NCBI GenBank assembly: GCA_965112735.1
Contig: OZ218952.1
Span: 558,001-622,000 of the forward strand
DNA: 64,000 nt
Direction of reading: 5' to 3'
DNA from: Phaeosaccion multiseriatum
Taxonomy: Eukaryota; Ochrophyta, other classes
Shown here: positions 46,500 through 56,500 of the stretch, piece by piece
Position numbering within the stretch: the stretch's first letter is position 1
How the letters are laid out: every line of letters starts with the position of its first letter
Notes under the pieces: generated by a model
What the model was told of the DNA's origin: nothing
The model's database searches: none
Seen by the model: the letters and a program-made list of their open reading frames with translations, nothing else
Position numbers and translations under genes: made by a program

Positions 46500-48853
46500 A
46501 TGGGCCCAGCCAGCTATAAGCCAATAAAGATTCTGCCGTTTCACATTTGGCCACAAACAAAGGCGATGGGCGCCGCGGGCTCGTCCGCGACAGAAGAAGA
46601 CCATGGGCGGGTGGCTGTGACGGAAGACGCGGACAGCGGGCGTGTAGAGCTTACCCGGGACGTAAACGATGTCGACATTGTTCCCTTTGCGATCCAATTC
46701 CATCTTGATCGAGGGCACTTTACTCGGAGTCACTTCATGTATCAAACGGTGCATCGTTGGGTCATGAACAGCGGCCTTTGGTCCAGGCGTCAGACTGTGG
46801 CCGCGAGCAAGCAGCTCAATGGCTACGAGACGCTGCGACAGTTTAATGAGACCCAGCAGAACGTATTTGGTTCAGCATGCTCCATGCTCTCCTATGGGGC
46901 ACCCCGCAGAAAGAAGGTTCGTGGCCCCAACGTCTCCAGGGACCAGGCCATGAAGGACTACTTCCGCAGGGCGAACACAGGCGGCTTTCATCCGAGAGCA
47001 CTCATTAGGCGCAGGCCTGGCCTAATCAAGAGGTACGGTCTGCAAGTCGAAGACATTATCAACGTCGTCAATGTCTTCGCCCGCTTCTGTGCCGACCAAG
47101 CCTACACTCTTGGCGACAAAGGCAACGAGAAGATTGTGGTTCCCGTGACTGTCAAAATGGATGGCTTCGTCATTGCCAAGGGCCATCATACTGATACAAC
47201 CAGCCAAACCAATTGGGGCAATGCACATCAGTTTGGAAATACAACACTGGAGCAGGCGAAGGCAATACTGGAAAAGTCTGATGCTCAGGTGCGTGGCGTC
47301 CCCTCCTTCCCACTGATCTTTCGGGGCAGAATCACTGTTGATCCATCGTCAATCTTAATCACGCCTCCTCGCTCGCTCGCTCACGCTGCAGCCCCGCCTT
47401 TGCTTCGCCTCCTGTCAACCCTCCCTTATCGCTACTCGTTCTGTTCCAGCTGCGAGACGAGGACGCACCTAAGCTGGGTTCCGAGATGATGGAAGTTATG
47501 ATGATGGATCTGAAAGGGGCATACACGGGCTCCATCGGTTTTCAGCTTCACACCGCAGGGGGTGACTACAAAAGTGTTGCCGCGAGCGTGACCGAAATCA
47601 TGAAGGCGCTGCGTGTTTGCATCCCTTGTCTCGAGCTTTTCTGGCAGCGGATTCTGACGGGGGAGAACCCCTCGTGGGTGGAGATGGGCGAGGCGTGTGA
47701 TTGCCACCAAGCTTGTCCCACCGGAGGGGAGGGTCCTTGCGGTGAAAGTGAGTGCGTTTGCGCGACTCAGTTCTCCAGCAGAGTCTGCTCGAGGTGCAAG
47801 AGGAAAGGGCTCGTGTGCAAGAGTCTCCGACCATTGTGCATCTCAACAGACTGTAATGGCGCACAGCTTGCCTTCATTCGGAAAATGGCGGCAAGAACCC
47901 TCGGAGAGGACGACCCCCTGGGGTGGTATGAGGCACTGCCTGACGGGGCTCACCTTGTAAAGTGTGTTCGTGCTACGACATTCAATTGGTGGGTCGTCTG
48001 CCAGGGCTGGCTAGTCGGACTGCGAACTCTTCGCGCCAGATTCCACGATCTGGACCCGGCTCGAAGTGAAGCAGTACAAGCCAATGTTGGCCTTGACGCC
48101 ATTGAAAACAAGGATCCTTTCTCAGTGGAGAGCGCAATCGCTGTTACGACGGCGTCTCTGCAGTTGGCTCTACTCTCAGAGGAGGAGCGGGAGAAGCGCC
48201 GTGCTCTCGTGGGGGTGACCGTGTGCCCGGAGCCGTGGGGTTTCTGGCATCAGAACATGGCCTCGCAGACTCAGAAGCCGACTGGTATGGGCTACCATCA
48301 TGGCTCTGGCATGATCTTCAACGCCGATCGTTCAGGCAGGCATCTGCGCATGCTCAAGGCCCATCATGTGCCTTGTACCACAGAGGTTGTTCTGCGAGAC
48401 GACTGCTTCCAGAGTCTTGGGTCTCTCGTCGTGGTTGGCGACTACGTGTACATGTGTGACAGTGGAGCGAATCAGATTTGGGTGGTGCATGTGCTGGCCG
48501 CTCTTCCAGGAAACAGGGGACCCCGCGCGGCGGCGGAGGAGGGCGACGATGATGATGACGACGACCAGCAACCGGACGGGCATGTAGCAGCGCGTGGTCG
48601 GGGGAGACAGACTCAGCAACGGCATTTGAATTTGAAGGCAGTGCCCTTGGTCCGTCGGATCCAGGAGCGTTGCACTTCTGAGGAGAATGTCCTCGAGGAG
48701 AGAGAAGAGGAGGGCATCCGTTGCCCCGTTGCCATTGCGCTTGCCGTGTCCTCTGAGCGCGCGTTCGACCTCTTTGTCACCCAAGAGGAACCTGGCGGGG
48801 GGGGAGCACTACACCGGCTCTCATTTGACGCTGGCAACCTTTTGCACCTGTGA
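46500..48853 (+). CDS. Transposon-encoded transposase-like protein, N-terminal part
   Basis: Two exons (46500-47288, 47450-48853) joined in phase 0. The preferred start is ATG 46500 or 46566. After a basic helix-rich region there is VKMDGFVIAKG (Asp codon at 47160), a Cys-rich cluster (CDCHQACP...CSRCKRKG), CISTDCNGAQLAFI (Asp codon at 47849) and a block DGAHLVK...NWWVVCQGWLVGLRTLR. A downstream segment contains NKDPFSVESAI. Spaced acidic residues in strand-like contexts suggest an RNase H-like transposase core, but this is inference. The C-terminal part (VGDYVYMCDSGANQIWVV) resembles an NHL repeat. The frame ends at TGA 48851, while coding-quality sequence continues in another frame, so the gene is probably broken or spliced in a way I could not resolve. 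Confidence 0.7.
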
Positions 48854-51319
48854 GCGAGAAGCTGTGTGACCTACCCAAGGGACCTGCGGGCCTCACAGCA
48901 CTCTCGCATGACTGCGTTGCCTGCATCGCCGACAGCTCGCTTTTTGTCTGGGAGGGCAATGTGGAACGTGCCGGAGGACCAGAGGGTGGCAGTGGCAATG
49001 ACGGAGATACACTCATGGCTCTGACTGATGACGAGGAAGATGGTACTGTTGAGAAGCCAAGGCGCGCACACCTCACGTGCGTGAAGTCTCACGTGGGGAC
49101 TCAGCCTTGTGGACTCACGTTGGCCCCACCCGGTGCATACGATGATGAAGATATGATCGTCATCCTCATGCTAGATGAAGGTTTGCATGCGCTTGTCAAG
49201 GTTCTCCTTCGTCGTGACAGTGGGGTGCTAAGCTGGAAGGGATCATCCGTGCTGATGGGCGGACAGGGAAACACAGAACCCGGAGAGAGCACTGCCAGCG
49301 GTACGGCATCGAAAGTACCTTTGTTCAGACCTACGTTCGGCTGCTTCGTGTACAACGCTTTCTTCTTGTCCGACACTGGAAACCAGTGCATTCGAATGAT
49401 CTCGGACTGCTACGTCTACGCCCAGCACCTCATCCCACTACAACGGATGTTGAGTGAGGCGTATCAGCTCCAGGGCGAAGACTTGGATGAGAATGGCAAA
49501 GACATGCAAAACAACGCACGCACGATGGAGGAGAGCATTGCCAAGCTTCATGTGGTCGACTTGGCTCTCAGTCACATGGGGAAAGCGATATCAGCTGCCA
49601 CAGGCAAATCCCTGGTCTCTCTCCAGGGCCCTGAAGGAATGCCATCACGCGAAGTTCGAGGTGCTATCAAGGCGAGCCTGCAGGCACTACCTCGGATGCT
49701 ACATCGGATGCTTGCAGAGGTGAGAAGGGGGTGCTCCCCATGGCTGTGTGCGTGTGTGTGCGTGAGTGCGTGAGTAAAAATGTCCGTGTCCGTGGGCGCG
49801 TGCGTTTGGAAATCAGCCTTGCCCTTTCGTCTCACGGCTTCGCTGTTCGCTCCTTGCTTGATGCTTCCTCGCTCATTTCCGTCAGCAGGGAGTGCCTCGC
49901 GGCATCGTGGAGAAGATGCAGATGAGGAGCGTTTTGACCCTCAATGTTGAGACTTTCTTCACGAAGCAAAGGGAAGGCCGCCAGGATGTTCCAGACGCTC
50001 TTGAGTATGCCCGAAGAAGGGGCCTTGTGATGCTTGAGGCTGCGAAGAAGGCCAACCCCAGCATGGGCTTTGCCTACTGCACAAGCAGCGTCAACAGCAG
50101 CGGTCGAAAGCTCAGGGCGGGATACCAGCTGGAGCAAAACGAGAGCAGATTGGTGGCTTCACCCGTGTTGAAGCGACCAAGGGTAGCGGAGAAGCTTGAC
50201 GAAGGGCAACGGAAGCAGCGCAAGAAGGACACGCAGGCGCTTCGCAATGCGGCGGCTCGTCTTAGGAAGGTTCCGCAGCAGCGTGTAACCAACAAGAGGA
50301 AGTACAATGTTGGAGCGGCCCCGCGTTCGGTGGCGTTTGCTCCCAACTCTGCGCAAAGCAACGACCCGAGTGGATACCTGTCGCGCTTGCATGAGAGCTC
50401 GGGAGCGAGGAAGCGCGGACAGAAAGGACGGAAGACCGGTGAATCCGTCCGAACTCGCATTCTCTACAGGGCAAATGACGTTGTGATAGTCAGGGCAGAC
50501 AAGGGGTCGGAGGAGAGCTTTTTTCGTGCACAGCTTCGCGTCGATCTTCGGAAGGAGGTGATCGTCTCGAAGAAGGGACGAGGCTCCAAGCAGAAGGTGG
50601 TTCCGGCAAAGCCTGGTGTTTCATACTTTCACGTCGCTGAACAGGACTCTACCGACGAGTCCCAGGACGGGGATGGGGCTGCAGCAGTCGTCTACGAAGT
50701 CGACGGCGGGAAAGAGGCTTCTGTGTCTTGTGCTGCCATTTATGGCGCATTGCCCCGCTACCACGAAGCAATGTACATCGAAGGCTCACATGCAGCTTCA
50801 GGAGGGGTGTGCGCGCAGAGAAGGCTTCGGAGGTTTGCCATCACGGAGGAGCAGCACGAGGAGTGCAAGCAGATTGTCAACAGAGAGGCGGAGGGCCAAG
50901 AGGTGGCCAAGGCGATGGGATACGCCCCCCCCGACCCAAGCGTGCACATGGGAGAGGACATGTCTGAGGACGATAGCAGTGATGGCGAGCAGGAGGCGCT
51001 GAACCTGAGAACACTGCGCAAGAACATCATCGGAAAGGTGGTGGGGGCGATGTCCTCACGTGGGCGCACGGTAAACAAGCCCGAGAGTTATGGGGCTTTG
51101 TCTCGTGGCACGGCAAAAGCAGCAGACTCTAGCTCCAGCGAAGCCACTGCATGTCTAGTCTGTCAGAAAGATGTTGACCACGACAAAATGTTGCTATGTG
51201 ACGGCTGCGATGAGGAGTTTCACACGTACTGCCTGACCCCTCCCCTCTCTACGCTTCCTGAAGGGGACTGGTATTGTGATGGAGTGAATGCTGCCTGCTC
51301 TAGTGGTAAAAGTGACTGA
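48850..51319 (+). CDS. Transposon-encoded protein, C-terminal part (NHL-like region and PHD finger)
   Basis: Continues the preceding unit in a different frame: exon 48850-49719 and exon 49886-51319 (phase 0; the acceptor is a NAGNAG, so 49889 is also possible). It starts with no ATG at the join, consistent with being the downstream half of one protein. FVYNAFFLSDTGNQCIRMIS is NHL-like and pairs with the similar motif just before the frame break, suggesting one beta-propeller cut in two. A basic middle region is followed by an acidic stretch and a C-terminal PHD finger: CLVCQKDVDHDKMLLCDGCD, then FHTYCLTPPLSTLPEGDWYC and a final Cys. PHD fingers read histone tails, so chromatin-guided integration is a possible role. 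The stop is at 51317. Confidence 0.7.
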
Positions 51320-51569
51320 TTGGCGAGCACAATGTCGATCGGGCCGTCCGCCGGCTGAGCTAGCGGAGAGCCAGTCAATCACAGGGCGGAGAGGTAGGGG
51401 TGCACGGGCAGCAGGTCAGCCAGGCCAGGCAGAGGGTGGACCTTGATATACTCCCTTAGGCATACTATACAAGAACTGACGCGAATTAATGGCAATGAAA
51501 CACGTGTGAGTTGCTTCCTCCGCTCCTAGCCCCCCGCACGCGCACCCTCCCACCCCCGACCCCGGGGGG

Positions 51570-51667
51570 GCGAATAGCACAAAACGCCGGCTGGCGCCGG
51601 CGATAGCACATAGCACGCCGGCTGGCGCCGGCAATAGCAGATAGCACGCCGGCTGGCGCCGGCGATA
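51570..51667. repeat. Right subterminal repeat array
   Basis: Three units of ~32-33 bp of the GCCGGCTGGCGCCGGC + ATAGCAGATAGCAC type, abutting the right TIR. They run in the same direction as the left array. Confidence 0.88.
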
Positions 51668-51698
51668 GCAGATAGCATAATAGCACGTCAGGGGTCGA
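51668..51698 (-). repeat. Right terminal inverted repeat (31 bp)
   Basis: Perfect reverse complement of 43310-43340. Confidence 0.95.
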
Positions 51699-51704
51699 AT
51701 ACAA
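51699..51704. repeat. Right copy of the target-site duplication (ATACAA)
   Basis: Matches 43304-43309 exactly. Confidence 0.85.
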
Positions 51705-51798
51705 GCAAGGGACGTGTATTCATACATCACGCACAGAGTGCAGCAGCAACGAGCACACTAGTGCAGCAGCGAGCGTGGGTTGTCGACAGCGCTCCGTG

Positions 51799-53497
51799 AT
51801 GGCTGATGCGGGGGGCGATGATGAACTCTTCAAAACCCAGCTGGCCTTGTACAAAGAGACAGCGCCCTTCGGTCTTACAATTGGCGGTGAGGCCATCCGT
51901 CTACTGATGAAGCAAAGCGACTTCACTGGGGAGACTACGGCGGGCTACGAGTACAAGGCCAACTGGCTGGGAAAGGGGCTGGGAAAGGAGCTCCAGCCGT
52001 TCAATGTCTTGGTGGCGTATGTGGAGATTCTCCCTTCTACCAAAGAGCATCCCATCAAGGTACCCTTCAAGTGGGCAAAATTCAACGACGGTGTGGCTCC
52101 AGACCTCAGTGCTTTTCAGTACTACTTGGTCACACAGCTGGATCAGTGGACCAATGTCTATGCGCGAAGGACTGGGCTGCTGGCGATCCTTTCATGGATG
52201 GACAAGCCCTCGGCGAAGATGGAATTTCCCAAGGATGGTATGTTTCGGCCCAAGAATCCGACTACCGACGGGGACTGGGGAGCGAAACTACTCATCCCCG
52301 ATGATCATCCAGACTTTGTGGAAGAGGAAGAGAACACGGACGAGACGTTTTGGGATCAAGCGCATCCCGAAATTTGCGACAAGCTGCTGCCACAGGGGTG
52401 GCTTCTGAGGGAAGACATCATATCAAGCGAAGAACCTTTTGATGTGAGCGGGATTTCTCGTGACGACGTCATCGGCGAGCTGGCAGACCGACTCGCTCTG
52501 GCGAGTGGACAGGGCACGGGTGTCGACGGTTCTCCGATTGAGCTTCTTCGCGTCTTTTTTCAGGCTTCTTTACCACACCCGCCCACCAAATATGGCCGTA
52601 TTACTGCCGACCCGCATAAGGACTTTGGCCTTGTCGTCAAGGGGAATACTTTCCACTTCTTCGACCCCTGGAAAGGCTGGTAAGTGTAGCCCTGGCGCCC
52701 GCCCTGCAACCTCCCATCTGTCTACTTTGTCTTGAGAAATAGGGCCATCGCTCATCAGCCACCTTTTCGCCTGTAAGGAGCCGCCCTTTTGCCAGACTGA
52801 CACCTATCCACGGGTTAACCATGGGGGTAGGTGTGAGTCTGGCAAGAGGGCGGCTTCTCGTAACCGTGGTTGCGAGCCCCCTCTCGGTGTCGCCCTCGTC
52901 CTTCTGCGTCTTTCTTGCTTGCACAACGATGGGAGTGGAATGTTCTTACGCCCCTGCTGCTGTATCACCACTGCTGCCGCCGCCGCTGCTGCTGCTGCTG
53001 CTGCCTGTGTTGTTGCTTTGTCATAGGGCCACGTTCAGTTCGAGAGTCAGCTCCCTACGTTCGCAGCTCAAAACGTGTTTGGTGGACGTGGCCATCGCAC
53101 TGCAAAGCGTGCAATCTGGGAGAGGTCACAACGGCGCCACCTTTTCTTTCAGCGAGTGGAAGGTGCGGGTGTACGCAGGTGAGATGAGAGAGGGGCTGAT
53201 CGGTATGCTCTGCGGCTCTTTTATCTCTCTCCCTCTCTCTCCCTCTCTCCCTCTCTCTCTATCTCCCTCTTTGCGTATCGGGGGGCGTGGAGGGGCGGGC
53301 TTGGAACCGTAGCTGCCAGCAGCCAACTTGAAACAGACTCAGTTAATTTTTTTCTCACATTCTCGGCCTTTTTGTAAACTTGGTTGACAAGCTTCCCCTG
53401 ACCCATAGCGATGCCTTCGTTTGCTCCCCTCCTCTCTCTCTACGATCTCTGCTATCTATCTATGTCTCCTCTCTCTCCCTCTCTCCTCCCTCCCTCT

Positions 53498-53530
<33 letters not shown>

Positions 53531-56500
53531 GTCGTCTCGTCGCCCCCCCACCGGCCACCAGGCACACCCATCAGCTTGTTCGGGCATGTGACCAGCATCG
53601 AGCAGATTCAGGCCGCAATCAATCGCTACGGGCACTGTCTGGAGGAGAAGAAAGGAGGTCCCCGTGAGGCCATGCTTGACATCCTGGCTCCCAGGGCCTA
53701 TGCTTATTTGGAGGACGATATGAAGCTCGCTCTATCTATGGCCCTTGGGGACATCAAAGCACAGAACGACAAGGGGCTTAGAGCGAGAGAAGTGACCTTG
53801 CTCCTTTTTTATCACGAGCAGACGGGCATCAACAAGCTAGCACTTGAAATTTGGCAAGACGAAGAAGCGGGTGCCCATAAGAAAAAGGGAATAGAAAGGA
53901 AGGTGGTGACGAGGGTGTGGGATGCCCTCAGAGGCACGCTGCTACTGTGGGGGGAGTTGTTGAACGAGGGGTGTGACGTGCAAAAGACGAAGCTTAGGGG
54001 GTATGCTCTAACGTATGGGACTCCGAATAAGCTTGGCGCAAAATCCGTCTTCGACGAGATAATTGCCTCATTGCCCCCCGTGCCCGGCCGGGGGCGGAGC
54101 GAGGCCACGGGCAGAAGGGGGGCATTGCAACCGGCACAGCTGCAGCCGTTGAGTTTACAGGCACAGCCCGATGTTTCCGCGAATGTGTCTCGCGCTCTTC
54201 CATTCACATCTTTCATGCAAGTGCGGAGTTCCGTGGGGGGGGTGCCGCTGACCATGAGGAAGCCGCTGAGGCGGCAGGCGACGAGGAGGCGGCTTCTGCT
54301 TCCGGCTCCGCAAATGGAGGCGCTTCGCAGCAGCAGCTTGACTCGGAGGCCGAAGAGACCACGTCGAAGGAGCCTACTGCGGCCGCCGACGACGAGCCCC
54401 CCCCCCTCACCGCCACGGAGCTGCACATCCTCAAATCCATCTACGCCAATGCCCACGTAGCCCCTCCCATCCGGAAGGAGGCAATGGAGTTCGGTGTCAG
54501 CATGAAGGCTGCCAACGCCATGGAAGCCAAGGGCATTCGCACGGCAAGCAAGCTCAGCGATGACGACGTCAAGGCCTTGTCTGAGGTGCGTTGCTGAGTG
54601 AGTGAGGGAGGGAGGGGGGGGAAGAGAGGGAGGGGGGGAGGGGGTGAGTGAGGAAGGAAGGGGGGGAGGGAGGTAAGTGATTGAGCGGGGGAGGGGGTGA
54701 GTGAGTGAGGGAGGGGGTGAGTGAGTGAGGGAGGGAGGGGGTGAGGTACGTGATTGAGGGAGTGAGTGAGTGAGTGAGTGAGTGAGGTAGCTTTCTCGTG
54801 TGGAGGGGTTGTGCGGAGGTTTGAGGGGGGGGCGGCTCGGAGTCTTTCGTATATGTGACTTCGATTCTTCTCTGCGGAACTCCTGTGCTCCCTCCCTCAC
54901 TCACTCACTCACTCACGCAGTTACTCACTCGCACCATCAATCAGTCCTCTCTCATTCCTTTCATTCACTCACCCACTCACTCATTCACTCATTTACTCAC
55001 TCATTTTCTCACCCATTTACTCACTCACCTGTATCCACTCATCCAACCACCCACTCACTCATTCACTCACACACACACTCACTCATTTACTCACTCATTC
55101 ACTCACTCACCTGTATACACTTTCACTCACCCACCCACCCACTCACTCTCTCTCTCTCACCTCCTCACTCACTCACTCACCCGCTCAGTCTTTCACTCCC
55201 ACAATCCCTCACTCCCGCACTCATCACTCTGTGCTTCACTTCCCTCACGCATTCACTCACTCCTCACTCACTGTGGTCTCAACCGATAGCCCACCCTCCT
55301 GACTCAGTAGTATCTTCTTCTCTTTCTCGTTCGCTCACCAGGCCCACGGTGGCACGGCGGGCACTCGCGTGATGGCCAACAAAATTCGGTCGATGAAGAG
55401 CAACACCACCCGCAGAGAGGAAGAAGAGTACGCGCGTAAGAGAGGGAGGAGGAGAAGGCGGAGGCGGACAGCTTGGAGGAGATCGCCCGCAAGAAGAAGC
55501 GAGACAAAGATGCGGCGGACTTGGCTCGCAACAACGCGCTCATTGAGGAGGAGCGGGGACGAGTGCGCGAGTCCCTGCAAGCTGTGGACGATGCTCTCGC
55601 GCAAGTGAAAGGCGAAGTCACGGAGGAGGTCGAAGCCGCTAGGCAAGCGACGAAAGCTGCCCTCGAGGATGCCAAAGCTCAGGTGAGTGAGTGAGCAGGT
55701 AGGGTAGTGCTGTGGACGGGGGCGTCAGCCGTCTAACGAGTCTGAGAAGGGAAGGGGAGAGGAAGCGGGTGTAGCATGCATTTTGAGGGAGCTGGCTCTG
55801 GCTTTGCTGCCCATATGTGCTCAGGACCCTTCGATGCGTGTCCCACTGAACGTGTTGGATGGCAACCAGCTGTGTATTCCAAAGACAAAAGCAATGTCTG
55901 GGCCTCAGGGACAGAGTCGGTGTGCCGCGGTATCTCTGACCGGTGCGTGGCTGTGGCTCCTGCGCGCGTGTACTGATTCCCCGGCCCACTCGCTACTCCC
56001 CCCCCCCCCCCCACCCTTGTTCAGGTACAGCCGGAGGCGGATTGGGCAGGCAAAACAGCTACCTCCGAATCCCTAATTGCGGCTGCTCAGGCACAGGGCG
56101 GTGACGTTTTCGGGGGGGTGACAAACCCCAGCAGTCACTCCTACGCCACTGATGAGATGCTCGTGGCGGCTTGCTCTGGTGGGGCCGCCATGTTCGGTGA
56201 GTGGGGCAGGCGGTTGCTGTTGATTCGTTCTGGCTGCCGCCATTTGCTCTCTTGCCCCCTCATGTCTACCTTCATGATACATGACACACATAACGCGCTG
56301 CTTAGCGTATTGCAGCCGGGGAGGGGTGTCATGCTTGTTGTCATCCGTGTTCTTCGCTCTCTCTCTCTCTTCTTTCCTTCTCTGTCCCTTTGTCTCGTCC
56401 CTGCGCTTCCCTTGGCTGTCCTCGTTCACGGCGTGCCTACATGCAACCCGGCATACATATATATATATATATATATATCTGGCCGCTGAAGCGTACCCCC

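Larger units (their letters stand above)
43310..51698. mobile_element. 8.4-kb TIR DNA transposon, superfamily not assigned
   Basis: Bounded by perfect 31-bp inverted repeats (43310-43340 and 51668-51698, outer end TCGACCCCTGACGTGC) and flanked by a 6-bp direct duplication ATACAA. Next to the TIRs are subterminal repeat clusters built on ATAGCAGATAGCAC and GCCGGCTGGCGCCGGC. Inside are two divergent transcription units: an RS-rich C48-type protease protein (minus) and a long transposase-like protein with NHL-like and PHD modules (plus). The 6-bp duplication argues against hAT (8), Mutator (8-9), CACTA (2-3), piggyBac (TTAA) and Tc1/mariner (TA). IS3EU- and Dada-type elements make about 6-7 bp, but I see no proof of either. 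Perfect TIRs and TSD suggest recent insertion. Confidence 0.9.

Noticed and set aside
55825-55942. Possible additional exon of the MACPF-LRR gene
   Set aside because: It has usable splice signals, but its length shifts the frame and the next exon then meets stops. Joining 55682 directly to 56025 keeps a natural frame.
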